A DNA stretch of 64,000 bases from Chloroherpetonaceae bacterium (GTDB lineage: Bacteria > Bacteroidota > Chlorobiia > Chlorobiales > Thermochlorobacteraceae): positions 1 to 64,000 of the forward strand of contig JANWWA010000009.1 of NCBI GenBank assembly GCA_025056565.1, read 5' to 3'. A program made the position numbers and the translations under genes. The notes under the pieces are model-generated. The model made no database searches and had not been told where the DNA came from. It saw only the letters and a list, made by a program, of their open reading frames with translations. Within the stretch, counting starts at the first letter, position 1, and each line of letters starts with the position of its first letter. Of the stretch, positions 36,742-45,552 are shown one piece after another.

Positions 36742-37853
36742 TGTGGAAACTGAGCAAGTAATGTTTTTAGCCGTTCAGGCGTCTGGGCTTTGGCAACGCT
36801 TAACGCAGGCGGTGCAGCGTCAAAAATGGCAAAGACTTTTTCAATGCCCAAATGCTCTAACTCTGACTGGCTAAGTTCACACTGACCTGCCACGACATAA
36901 CACGGCTTTTGAAATTTCCGACACAGCGCCACAACACTGCCCACGACTTTGCCTGCAAATGAGGTCTGGTCGAGCTTCCCTTCACCCGTCAGCACGCAAT
37001 CACTGTCCTGAATTTTGGCTTCCAGTTCAGTCAAAGTGCAAATGATATCGAAGCCCGACTGCAAAGAAACCGTGCGCAGAAAAGGACTAAGAAGCATCAT
37101 TCCGAAGCCAAGACCGCCCGCAGCGCCAGTGCCAGCAAGATGGCGAAAACGCCGCTGGAGAGCTTGCTCCGTAACAGTTGCAAAGTGCTCAAGGCGCGCC
37201 TCGAAAGTGTCCATATCCGCATCAAGCACACCTTTTTGTTTGCCGAATGTGCGAATTGCACCGTGCTCGCCTAAAAGGGGATTGCGCACATCACTTGCGA
37301 GCGTAAGAGAAAGCGTAGGCGGCAGTCGAAGTGTAGAAAAATTGACCGATGCAAGCTGTGCAAGGCCCAAATTGCCTAATGGAATCGGGCGCTCGGCAGC
37401 ATCCAGCAACTCAACGCCTAAGGCTTGCAGTGCACCTGCACCGCCATCACAAGTGGCACTACCGCCCAAGCCTAAAAAAATGTCCGTAGCCTCCGCAGCT
37501 GCAGCAAGTATCAGTTCGCCAACCCCAAAGGTCGTAGCAAGGTCGGGTCGCAATGCCCCTTTCACCAGCGGCAAACCAGCTGCAGCGCTCATCTCAAGTG
37601 CGGCACGATGTCCTATCAAGACATACTCAGCAGTTATGCGCTCGCCCATAGGGCTGGTTACTGCCGCTTTGCGTGTTACCGCATTCGGAAGCGCTTTGAA
37701 CACTTCAACGAAACCCTCTCCGCCATCCGCCAGAGGCTGAATGATGCAGCGAGAACGTGCCCACAGGGGCAAAGCCTCCTGAACCCAGTGCGCAATTTCA
37801 GCTGACGAAAATGTGCCCTTAAAGCTGTCGAATGCAAGCAGAATGTGCTGCAT
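36738..37853 (-). CDS. Glycerate kinase (GlxK/GarK family)
   Basis: A 371-residue glycerate kinase that phosphorylates glycerate for entry into glycolysis. Family motifs: the opening LLAFDSFKGTFSSAEIA, the PLADGGEGFVEV loop, TSPMGERITAEY, ALEMSAAAGLPL, TTFGVGELI, and FLGLGGSATCDGGAGALQAL, with SDVRNPLLGEHGA and VLTGEGKLDQTSFAGKV near the C-terminus. Length is normal. It is the first gene of a three-gene operon; the divergent TPR gene starts 160 bases away. Confidence 0.93.
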   Translation of the reverse strand: MQHILLAFDSFKGTFSSAEIAHWVQEALPLWARSRCIIQPLADGGEGFVEVFKALPNAVTRKAAVTSPMGERITAEYVLIGHRAALEMSAAAGLPLVKGALRPDLATTFGVGELILAAAAEATDIFLGLGGSATCDGGAGALQALGVELLDAAERPIPLGNLGLAQLASVNFSTLRLPPTLSLTLASDVRNPLLGEHGAIRTFGKQKGVLDADMDTFEARLEHFATVTEQALQRRFRHLAGTGAAGGLGFGMMLLSPFLRTVSLQSGFDIICTLTELEAKIQDSDCVLTGEGKLDQTSFAGKVVGSVVALCRKFQKPCYVVAGQCELSQSELEHLGIEKVFAIFDAAPPALSVAKAQTPERLKTLLAQFPQ

Positions 37854-38013
37854 AGCTCAGTATTCTAATTCTATGCTCTATGCTGTGCAGGTGGTGTGAT
37901 TCCAATTTTTCACAGCGACGAACTTTTGCGTTGCTGACTTGAAAATTTTTAGGCACAAAAAGCGTTCTCTTAGCGTTACGGCTTACTTTTTCAACGACAT
38001 AAGATAGTGCCGA

Positions 38014-39846
38014 ATGCGGAGTACGATATTTCTGGTGCTATGGCTCTTACTCCCAGTGTCGCTGCTTTCTCAGCAGAGCGATGTGCAGCTTGCAGAAGCG
38101 CTCTATCAAGCAGGCAACTACGAAAAGGCGGCTGAACTCTATGAAAAGCTCTATCAGCGCGACCCAAGCTCACTGTTCTATGTAGAGCGACTGCGAGAAT
38201 GTTGGAGTGAGCTGCGCAACTATGACAAACTCATTCCACTTCTGCAAAGGGAGATTCTGCGCTCACAAGTTGTGTCATACACACTGTCTCTGAAAGTTCA
38301 TCTGGCGCAGTGCTACTACGAGCGCCGAGAAGTGGATAAAGCAGCCAAAGTGTTGCAGTCTTTAGGTGAGGGGTTGCAGTCGCAGAGCGATTATGCGATG
38401 GCAATTCAAGAATTGCGACGCGCACGCTTCTTTGAGCCAATGCTGATGTGGATTCAGCGTGCCAGAGAGCGATTTAGAAACCAGATGCTCTTTGCTGAGG
38501 AAGCAGGTGATGCACAGCTTTTTCTGAGCAACTATCGTGCAGCGACGGAAGAGTATATCAAAATTTTGGAAGACGACTTCCCAAACTTTGGCAAAGTGCA
38601 GTCGCAAATTCTAAGCTATGCCAATCGTTCCAGTCCTGCTGTCTTGCGTGAGGTGCTGTCAACGCTGGAAGGGATGCGAAGTAAGTTCCCAGAGTCATCG
38701 CTGCCACGGCAACTGCTCTCACAATTGCTCATGCAGCTGTACATTGAGGCGGATAACTACGACGGTGCCTTTGCAGAGGCGCTGTATCGTGACCGTATCA
38801 CTGCGGCACGGGGCGGGCAACTTCTGAGCTTTGCCAATCAAATGCTGCAAAAGCGCCAGCTTGCAGCAGCGCGCAAAGGCTTTCAAGCGATTCTATCCAC
38901 CAATGCAGATGCGCCCTTCGTGCAGCGCGCCAAAATCGGTTTGGCAACCGTCCTCGAAAAAGAAGCAGAAACGCTGACAGGCACAGAACGCCAAGCTAAG
39001 CTCGAGCAAGCCGTGGCGCTCTATCAAGAGTATGAGCAAACCTACCGAATGTCACAAAACCTACCTGAGGTCTATCTTGCGCAAGCGAACTTAGAGTTTA
39101 GGCTGCTGGAAAATCCAGCGGCAGCTGAGCGCACAGCCAAAAAACTCTTGGAGCGCTTCTATGAATCACAACCTGCACGTGCCGCTGAACTGCTCTTGGC
39201 GAAAATTCGCTTGGCACAGGATAAGTTCGAAGGGCTTCAAGAGATGCTAAAAAAACTCGCAAGTAGCCCACATGCTAATGCTGAAGTGCAAGCCGAAGCC
39301 AGTTACTACCTTGCGCTGGTGCAATTTCTTGAGAGCGATTTTGATGCAGCCCTGCAAACACTCAGCCACATTGACATTGCGCGCGATGCGGCAAATGAAG
39401 CCATTGAGCTGCGCCTGATGCTAATCGAAGCACTGAGCGATACTGCCAAGAATCCGCAGGCAATACAGGCTCTAAAAGAATACAGCATAGCGAAACGAGC
39501 AGCCGTTGCACGAAAGTATGATGAAGCATCATCGCGCTTTGCGGAGTGGCTAAGTAAGTATCCAACTTCGTCGCTCGCCGATAATGCTCTCTATGAACGC
39601 ACTGTGCTGCTGGAGCGCACCTCATTGGCTGCAGCAGCGGAAAGCTATGAGCAATTTTTGCAAGTGTATCCAAAAAGTTTTTATGCCGATAAGGTGCTTT
39701 TCCGACTGGGTGAACTCTATGAAGAGCCACTCAAATCACCTGCAAAAGCGCTGGTATGCTATGAGCGACTGCTGCGCGAATATCCAAGAAGTTTTTACTT
39801 GCGGCAAGCACGAGAGCGTCTTCGCAAACTAAAATCCAGTAGTTAA
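38014..39846 (+). CDS. Exported TPR-repeat protein
   Basis: A 610-residue protein with a cleavable signal (hydrophobic IFLVLWLLLPVSLL then SQQ). The mature part is almost entirely helical tetratricopeptide-like repeats, for example AEALYQAGNYEKAAELYEKL near the start and VLFRLGELYEEPLKSPAKAL at the end; the final repeats resemble YbgF/BamD-type outer-membrane assembly TPRs. No enzyme motif is seen. The carotenoid gene begins three bases after its stop, so the two are likely co-transcribed. A periplasmic scaffolding role is inference. Confidence 0.82.
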   Translation: MRSTIFLVLWLLLPVSLLSQQSDVQLAEALYQAGNYEKAAELYEKLYQRDPSSLFYVERLRECWSELRNYDKLIPLLQREILRSQVVSYTLSLKVHLAQCYYERREVDKAAKVLQSLGEGLQSQSDYAMAIQELRRARFFEPMLMWIQRARERFRNQMLFAEEAGDAQLFLSNYRAATEEYIKILEDDFPNFGKVQSQILSYANRSSPAVLREVLSTLEGMRSKFPESSLPRQLLSQLLMQLYIEADNYDGAFAEALYRDRITAARGGQLLSFANQMLQKRQLAAARKGFQAILSTNADAPFVQRAKIGLATVLEKEAETLTGTERQAKLEQAVALYQEYEQTYRMSQNLPEVYLAQANLEFRLLENPAAAERTAKKLLERFYESQPARAAELLLAKIRLAQDKFEGLQEMLKKLASSPHANAEVQAEASYYLALVQFLESDFDAALQTLSHIDIARDAANEAIELRLMLIEALSDTAKNPQAIQALKEYSIAKRAAVARKYDEASSRFAEWLSKYPTSSLADNALYERTVLLERTSLAAAAESYEQFLQVYPKSFYADKVLFRLGELYEEPLKSPAKALVCYERLLREYPRSFYLRQARERLRKLKSSS

Positions 39847-39849
39847 GCA

Positions 39850-41430
39850 ATGGTGCGAGAAGTGATTGTAATTGGTGCAGGTTTTGGAGGATTGAGTGCG
39901 GCATGTCTTCTGGCAAAGCACGGCTTGCGCCCGCTGCTGGTGGAAGCAGCAGCAGTGCCCGGTGGTTGTGCGTCCTCTTACCTCATCAAACGAGGTGGAA
40001 AGAAATTCCTCTTCGAAGCAGGCGCTACAACAATCGTCGGATTAGACCCGCACCAGCCTCTTAGGCACTTAGCCGATGCGCTGGAGGTCCAGTTTCCAGT
40101 TGTGGAAATTAACCCGGCCATGATGGTGCACATAGGCAGTAAAAAAGTGGTGCGCTACAAAGATAGACGCCGCTGGGTCGAGGAGTGCTACCAGAAATTT
40201 TTCGCAGGCACATCATGCACATTTGAGCAAGTGAGAGCGTTCTGGACACTTATCTTTGAGCTAAGTGATTTTGTATGGTTGGTCGCAGAACGAAATCGTG
40301 CCTTTCCGCCAAGAACCTTGCAAGATGTGTGGGAACTCTACCAGCAAAATCCACTGAGCGACTTTCCAAAACTGCGCTACCTGTTTCAGACAACACTGAG
40401 CACCATTCAACACTACGGCTTAGACAAAAGCCCTAACTTTGTGCGTTTCTGCAACGAGCAGCTAATGATTACAGCCCAAGCGACCGCAGACAAAGTGGCA
40501 CTACTCTATGCAGCGCCGTGCTTGGCTTATACCAATAGCTCCAACTACTACGCATATGGCGGAATGCTCGCAATGGCAGAAACCCTCGTGGAAAAATACA
40601 AGCAAATGGGAGGCGAAATTCTCTATCGAACACGCATCACACGGCTCGAGCAAGATAAGCACCGAAACTATGTGCTCTGGACAGACAAAGGAGAGCGATT
40701 CATGGCAAAAACGATTGTGAGCAATGCAACAATTTGGGATATGGCAGACCTTGCACAAGGGCGATTAAAACCCTTCTTTGAGCGGCTGACACGAAAGTTT
40801 GCGTTTGGTTGGGGTGCAGTGACAATGAGCATTGCTGTGGAGAACACTTTACCCGATGATCTAGCGCTGCATCACCAGATTATTTTAGATGAATCTATTC
40901 CACATTGCAAATCCAATTCTTTCTTTGTCTCGCTGTCCATGCCAGATGATGTCAAGCGACAGCCAGAAGGCACGCGACTGCTGGCAATTTCGACGCACAC
41001 CCAGCCTGAGATATGGCTATCACCAGAGTGCTACGCAGAAAAGAAAGCGGATGTGGAGACCTTTCTTTTGGAAAAGTTAGAGCAACATTTGCCGGGCTTT
41101 CAGCGAGAGAAAATCCTCTTTAAAACTGTCTCAACACCGAAGTCGTGGCAAGAATGGGTCTATCGCAAGCAAGGGCGAGTAGGTGGGATTCCAAACACAC
41201 TCGAGAAAAGCATCTTTGAGCTACAAGGTGCCGAGACGGATTTTGAAGGGCTATACCTTGTGGGCGATACGGTGTATCCTGGGCAAGGAATTGCAGGGGT
41301 AACGCTATCGGGACAAAATGCGGTGCATCGGATTTTGCAGCGCATGCCGGCGCCAGTTAGGCAGACCTCATACCTTGGCGCCTTAAAAGAAGGAGCCTTG
41401 TCTAGCGAAAGCTTACCAGTTGCGCGTTAA
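39850..41430 (+). CDS. CrtI/CrtISO-type FAD-dependent carotenoid desaturase or isomerase
   Basis: A 526-residue flavoprotein of the phytoene desaturase/carotenoid isomerase/retinol saturase family. The FAD-binding Rossmann motif is IVIGAGFGGLSAACLLAKHG, followed by LVEAAAVPGGCASSY. The second FAD-contact region is TIVSNATIWDM. The C-terminal family signature is LYLVGDTVYPGQGIAGVTLSGQNAV. It looks closer to the CrtISO/CrtH (prolycopene isomerase) branch than to bacterial CrtI, but this is a by-eye judgement, and some other member of the wider family is possible. The upstream TPR gene ends three bases before the ATG. Confidence 0.82.
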   Translation: MVREVIVIGAGFGGLSAACLLAKHGLRPLLVEAAAVPGGCASSYLIKRGGKKFLFEAGATTIVGLDPHQPLRHLADALEVQFPVVEINPAMMVHIGSKKVVRYKDRRRWVEECYQKFFAGTSCTFEQVRAFWTLIFELSDFVWLVAERNRAFPPRTLQDVWELYQQNPLSDFPKLRYLFQTTLSTIQHYGLDKSPNFVRFCNEQLMITAQATADKVALLYAAPCLAYTNSSNYYAYGGMLAMAETLVEKYKQMGGEILYRTRITRLEQDKHRNYVLWTDKGERFMAKTIVSNATIWDMADLAQGRLKPFFERLTRKFAFGWGAVTMSIAVENTLPDDLALHHQIILDESIPHCKSNSFFVSLSMPDDVKRQPEGTRLLAISTHTQPEIWLSPECYAEKKADVETFLLEKLEQHLPGFQREKILFKTVSTPKSWQEWVYRKQGRVGGIPNTLEKSIFELQGAETDFEGLYLVGDTVYPGQGIAGVTLSGQNAVHRILQRMPAPVRQTSYLGALKEGALSSESLPVAR

Positions 41431-41484
41431 TAGCGGCAGTGCAAGGGTAGGGAAGGGTGTGCAACGCAAGTGGGAAGCAGTTCG

Positions 41485-41492
41485 TATATTTG
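41485..41492 (+). promoter_or_regulatory. Bacteroidota-type -7 promoter element of rnpB
   Basis: TATATTTG matches TAnnTTTG exactly and ends four bases before the predicted 5' end of RNase P RNA, the distance expected for a transcription start. No clear -33 box is visible. Confidence 0.7.
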
Positions 41493-41496
41493 CGCC

Positions 41497-41915
41497 GAAG
41501 TCGCGCTGTGGTCGTCGCGGCATTGTGCCAGTGGCACAGTGCTGAGGAAAGTCCGAACATCACATGGCAGGATGCCGAACAAGGCTCTCCTTGCGAGGGC
41601 ACAAGTTCGGGCGAGCGGGAGCAATCCCGTCTCGACAGAGAGTGCAACAGAAAGCATACCGCCTCAGCCACTTGGCTGCGGTAAGGGTGAAAAGGTGGTG
41701 TAAGAGACCACCAGTTACTCCAGCAATGGGGTAAGCTATGCAAACCTCTCCGATGCAAGACTATGTAGGGAAGCTTTTTCAGCCCTGCGGCTGAAAAGAG
41801 GGTAGCCAGCTCAATCTGCCTTCTGGGCAGGAGCTTCCGGGTGAGTCGCTGAGAGAAATGACGACCTTCCTGACTGCTGTCGGGAAAACAGAATTCGGCT
41901 TACGGGCGCGACTTC
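41497..41915 (+). ncRNA. rnpB: RNase P RNA component, bacterial class A
   Basis: The catalytic RNA that trims tRNA 5' leaders. The conserved 5' core GAGGAAAGTCCGAAC is at about 41543, and the matching 3' core ACAGAATTCGGCTTAC at about 41888. The ends GAAGTCGCGC (41497-41506) and GCGCGACTTC (41906-41915) form a perfect ten-pair P1 helix, which fixes both ends. A hairpin with CTTTTTCAGCC and GGCTGAAAAG lies near 41776. A T-run at 41917-41925 follows P1, so P1 plus the T-run may act as terminator. The convergent regulator gene ends at 41914. Confidence 0.95.
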
Positions 41916-43206
41916 ATTTTTTTTTGTGCGCCTCTCCATTCTGCAAAAGTCGCGCAATGCGTGGCGGTTCTGGCACGCCCAGCTCTTCCAAGTAAGTGGC
42001 TCGGCACATTTCCAAAAGTCGAGCAGCCTTCGCTGCATAGCCCTGACTCAAATAAGCCTGAATTTGAATTTCATAACCTGCTTCATGCAGCGTATCAGCC
42101 TTCACGATTTTCTGACCATAGTGCAATGCTTCTTCCCAGCGATGCGCACGGAGTGCATCTCGCCCTAATGTGATGAGTGCAGAGAGATACATCTCATGCA
42201 ACCGCTCACGTTCATCTTGCACAACAGAGAGCACCACATCATCTTTGAGAAAGTCGTCGGTGTAAAGCTCAACTGCAGCTCGGAGAGGCTCGAGGGAGTT
42301 TGCACGACGGCTTTCCGCCACAAGTGTCTCAAAGCGTTCTACATCGTAGGCGTAATCAGTGTCTGACTCGCCTAAGCAAAGTTCATAGCCGCCGCTATGA
42401 CAAAGCACAAAGCGGGATTGCTTGGCTGAGGTCAATTCAGGCTCGAACATTCTTCTAATGTGAGAAATAGCCGTATAGAGTCCAATCTCTGCGCTCTCAC
42501 GACGCGTCTCTGACCATAGCCATTCGTAGAACTCTTCAGTTCGAACCAGCTTGCGGTGATGGATAAGCAAAATCTTGAACACATCGCGGGCTTTGTGCGA
42601 CGGCCAATCGCGCTGCAAAATCACCTGTGAGCGCAAGCGTAGCCACAAGTTCCCAAAGGCTTTCACTTCTATGGCTTTGTGGCTACTGGCTACTTTAATG
42701 CTCTGAGCAAGTGGCCACTGCTGTTTCTTTTTGCGGCGTGCCTCTGCTTGCGCAATTGATGAAAGGAGCTGCTCAACCTGCAAAGGTTTCGGCAGGAAAT
42801 CTGACACGCCCGCCCGCATGGCATCAATAACAAGGTTCATATCGCCATGCCCCGTGATAAAAAGCACCTCAGCAGTGCTATCCAGCATCTGCAGGCGGCG
42901 CAAAACCTCGAAGCCATCTATGTCTGGCAGGCGCACATCGAGAAGAACAATATCAGGCTTTTCCTGCTCAAAGATGAGCACGCCCTGTGCGCCATCTTTT
43001 GCCGTGAAAACAGTGTAGCCAGCAAGTGTGAGAGCACGTGTCAGACTTTCGCGAATGCGGCGGTCATCATCAACTACCAAAATCTTTACAACCCCCTGCT
43101 TGTCAGATGCCGTTTTTACATAAGATAGCTTTTGCGTCGGCTCTGCGTGAGTGGTATGTGCAGCAGTTTGGCGCAGTGCAGGTTTCTTCTTCGCAACTCG
43201 CCTCAT
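41914..43206 (-). CDS. Response regulator with BTAD/SARP-type output domain
   Basis: A 430-residue transcriptional regulator. A basic 38-residue lead is followed by a receiver domain with acidic pocket VVDDDRR, phospho-acceptor Asp90 in LLDVRLPD and the conserved Lys in DFLPKPL. Then come an OmpR-like winged helix (about 190-285, with SHKARDVFKILLIHH) and a bacterial transcriptional activation domain of TPR type (about 290-420). This REC-wHTH-BTAD order is uncommon compared with plain OmpR regulators. The upstream kinase gene is 24 bases away and probably its partner. The last bases overlap the 3' end of rnpB on the other strand. Confidence 0.88.
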   Translation of the reverse strand: MRRVAKKKPALRQTAAHTTHAEPTQKLSYVKTASDKQGVVKILVVDDDRRIRESLTRALTLAGYTVFTAKDGAQGVLIFEQEKPDIVLLDVRLPDIDGFEVLRRLQMLDSTAEVLFITGHGDMNLVIDAMRAGVSDFLPKPLQVEQLLSSIAQAEARRKKKQQWPLAQSIKVASSHKAIEVKAFGNLWLRLRSQVILQRDWPSHKARDVFKILLIHHRKLVRTEEFYEWLWSETRRESAEIGLYTAISHIRRMFEPELTSAKQSRFVLCHSGGYELCLGESDTDYAYDVERFETLVAESRRANSLEPLRAAVELYTDDFLKDDVVLSVVQDERERLHEMYLSALITLGRDALRAHRWEEALHYGQKIVKADTLHEAGYEIQIQAYLSQGYAAKAARLLEMCRATYLEELGVPEPPRIARLLQNGEAHKKK

Positions 43207-43230
43207 ATCTCATACTTTAAGCTGTACAGC

Positions 43231-44028
43231 TCAACGCACGTGTGGAAAAATCAGTTCTATAGCATTCCCCATACCGTCAGCATTGAGGTATTGATAAACC
43301 CGTCGCTCCCCACCAATTTTCTCGAGGAGACTATCAACCAAAAAGAAACTGTACAGGATACTCTCAGTGGCAACCTGCACTGTGGCGAAGGGGAAGCCAA
43401 CCTGTTGCCGATGCGTCCAAGAAAAGTTGTAGCCTGTGTCTTTTACAGTAAGCAAGAGATGCGCTGGCTCTGCAGTCGCAGTGATAGAAATTTGCTTCTG
43501 AAAGAGCTTATCAGGAAAGAGCCGCTGGCGCGCATCAATCGCTTTGCGGGCGTTGAGCAAAAGGTTCAGGAAAATGTATTCAAGCTCTATGGCATCAATT
43601 GGAACAGCAGGCAATGTGGGTGGGATATTGACCATAAGCTCAATAGAGCGTGCACGCAATTGCTCGCCTATCAGTCCTAAGACGCTAACAAAGCTCTTTT
43701 GCAAGTGTGCCGTAAGGGTCTTTTCGCGCTCGTAGGCAAAAGCACGTAGGTGCTCCGTGATTTTCTGAAATCGCTGCACATCGCTCTCAATATCTTCACC
43801 AATCTGAGCGAGCATTTCAGCCGGTATTTCAGCGTGTTTTTCGGAGAGCATCTTTAGGTAGCCCGCATCAATGCTCATTGAGGTTAAGGGTTGATTAAGC
43901 TCGTGCAAGACACTTCCTGTCATCTCGCCCAGTAGCACACGTTTTGCAACTTCGACCAATTGCCAATCGCTTTGATGGAGGAACGCAACCATGGGTGTAA
44001 CTTTTTTAAGGGTTTGGGTAAAACTCAC
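43231..44028 (-). CDS. Soluble histidine kinase with degenerate ATP-binding domain
   Basis: A 265-residue protein with no membrane helix. The HisKA motif VLHELNQPLTSMSIDAG places the phospho-His at residue 42. The catalytic domain has an N-box (YIFLNLLLNARKAID) and a partial G1 box (VKDTGYNFSW, in which the second Gly is missing). No G2 box (G-x-G-L-G) is found; the matching stretch reads LVDSLLEKIGGERR. It may bind ATP poorly or act mainly as a phosphatase or partner for another kinase; this is inference. It lies between queA (34 bases upstream) and the regulator gene (24 bases downstream). Confidence 0.82.
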   Translation of the reverse strand: MSFTQTLKKVTPMVAFLHQSDWQLVEVAKRVLLGEMTGSVLHELNQPLTSMSIDAGYLKMLSEKHAEIPAEMLAQIGEDIESDVQRFQKITEHLRAFAYEREKTLTAHLQKSFVSVLGLIGEQLRARSIELMVNIPPTLPAVPIDAIELEYIFLNLLLNARKAIDARQRLFPDKLFQKQISITATAEPAHLLLTVKDTGYNFSWTHRQQVGFPFATVQVATESILYSFFLVDSLLEKIGGERRVYQYLNADGMGNAIELIFPHVR

Positions 44029-44062
44029 AAAACTGTCTTCCTTTCTGTTTCAGGAGCACCTT

Positions 44063-45331
44063 CTATATGCGCCAAAGCAGCGATGAATCGCCGTAACTTA
44101 GGAAACGATAGCCGTTTTGCAAAGCCGCCTCATAGACTTTTCGCCAGAGAGGGTCGCCTAAGAAGGCAGCAACCAGCAAGAGAAGTGTGCTGCGTGGTTG
44201 ATGGAAGTTGGTAATAAGTCCGTCACAGATTTTGTAGGAGTAGCTCGGCACAATCATCAGCTCAGTGGTGCCAGTAGCGACCTCTAATTTGTGTTTTTCC
44301 ATCCAGTCTAAGATAGCAGAAAGGGCGGCTGCTGAGCTTGGCAAAGGCTCACTACTGGGGTGGTATGGCTCCCACTGCGCAACCGATATGGATTCGGAGC
44401 AAAGCGTAGGAATGTCATGCTGCAGTAGCCTGAAGCCAAACCAGTAAAGTGATTCCAGCGTGCGGAGCGAGGTTGTGCCAATAGCAACAACACGCTTGTT
44501 TTGCAGAAGACCGTCGTGCAAAGCCACAAGTGTTTGCCGTGAGATACTAATGTGCTCAGAATGCATATCGTGCTGGCGCACATCGCTTTCTTTGACAGGC
44601 TTGAACGTGCCGATACCCACATGAAGTGTAACGTCGTGCACAGCAATACCCTTTTGGTGAAGGCGGTCGAAAAGGGCAGGCGTAAAGTGCAGTCCAGCTG
44701 TAGGCGCAGCTACAGAGCCTTCATACTTGGCGTAGACCGTCTGATAGCGCGTTCGATCCAATTCGTTAGGCTCTCGCTTTAAGTATGGGGGGAGTGGCGA
44801 TTTACCGATGGCTTCCAGAACTTCCAGAAAGCATAGCTCAGCAGGTTGCCACTCGAATTCAACGATGGTTTCTATGCCTTTTTCAAGCACCAGTGCTTTC
44901 AGCAAAAGTGGCTTTTCGTGATACACGGTACCTGTGCTAAGTGAAGTGCCAACTCGCACATTGCGACCATCAATCAAGCACTTCCACTGGGATTTTTCGC
45001 GCGCCAGCAGTGCAACCTGCAGGTCAGGGCTGGGTGAGACCGGCTCTACGCACAGCAGCTCAACTTTGCCGCCACTTTGTTTCTGCAGGTGCAGCCGTGC
45101 GGCAATCACTTTTGAATTGTTACGAATCAGCAAAGTGTTCTCAGGTAGAAGCTCGGGGAGTTGCCAAAAATGGTGATGTGAAATCTGTCCTGTCGGGGCA
45201 TGCGCAACAAGTAGCTTGCTCTGGTCACGTTCTGGCAAGGGCGCCTGAGCAATGCGCGATTCGGGTAGAGTATAGGTGTAGTCTTCAATGGAAATTTCTG
45301 GAACTGCTGGACGAGCTAAATGTTTCTTCAT
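44063..45331 (-). CDS. queA: S-adenosylmethionine:tRNA ribosyltransferase-isomerase
   Basis: Makes epoxyqueuosine in tRNA by transferring the ribosyl part of SAM to the preQ1 base. It has about 422 residues. The signature start is present: YTLPESRIAQAPLPERDQSK, then LLIRNNSKVIAARL, EGSVAAPTAGLHFTPALFD, VTLHVGIGTFKPV and the C-terminal TNFHQPRSTLLLLVAAF. It is longer than E. coli QueA (356) because of extended loops, as seen in the Bacteroidota branch. A second ATG at 45346 would add five residues. The two-component genes follow in the same direction. Confidence 0.94.
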   Translation of the reverse strand: MKKHLARPAVPEISIEDYTYTLPESRIAQAPLPERDQSKLLVAHAPTGQISHHHFWQLPELLPENTLLIRNNSKVIAARLHLQKQSGGKVELLCVEPVSPSPDLQVALLAREKSQWKCLIDGRNVRVGTSLSTGTVYHEKPLLLKALVLEKGIETIVEFEWQPAELCFLEVLEAIGKSPLPPYLKREPNELDRTRYQTVYAKYEGSVAAPTAGLHFTPALFDRLHQKGIAVHDVTLHVGIGTFKPVKESDVRQHDMHSEHISISRQTLVALHDGLLQNKRVVAIGTTSLRTLESLYWFGFRLLQHDIPTLCSESISVAQWEPYHPSSEPLPSSAAALSAILDWMEKHKLEVATGTTELMIVPSYSYKICDGLITNFHQPRSTLLLLVAAFLGDPLWRKVYEAALQNGYRFLSYGDSSLLWRI

Positions 45332-45456
45332 GTCCGCCGAAGGCATTTTAGAGTGCTGGTTTTGGGAAAAGTTACTCTGCTGGCTTATCTGAAACGAATG
45401 TTTTGCGCAGCAAGAAGCCTGCCTTTACTTACCCCGATGAACTCTCTCAAAAGCCG

Positions 45457-45464
45457 TATATTTG
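45457..45464 (+). promoter_or_regulatory. Bacteroidota-type -7 promoter element of lpdA
   Basis: TATATTTG matches TAnnTTTG exactly, 88 bases upstream of the lpdA ATG. It lies in the divergent region between queA and lpdA, where a promoter is expected. Confidence 0.65.
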
Positions 45465-45552
45465 CACAAATCAACGCAAAGTAACTTGAAGCAAAATAAG
45501 TTCCGCTCCACGGTTGTTCAACTTCTCTTAAACAAAAACTAATAGATTCAAA

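Noticed and set aside
37015-37740. 241-residue plus-strand ORF
   Set aside because: It is fully antisense to glycerate kinase, rich in Ser/Ala/Lys/Pro as expected of a shadow frame, with no motif.
43132-43680. 182-residue plus-strand ORF
   Set aside because: Antisense to the kinase and regulator genes, no ribosome-binding site and no domain pattern.
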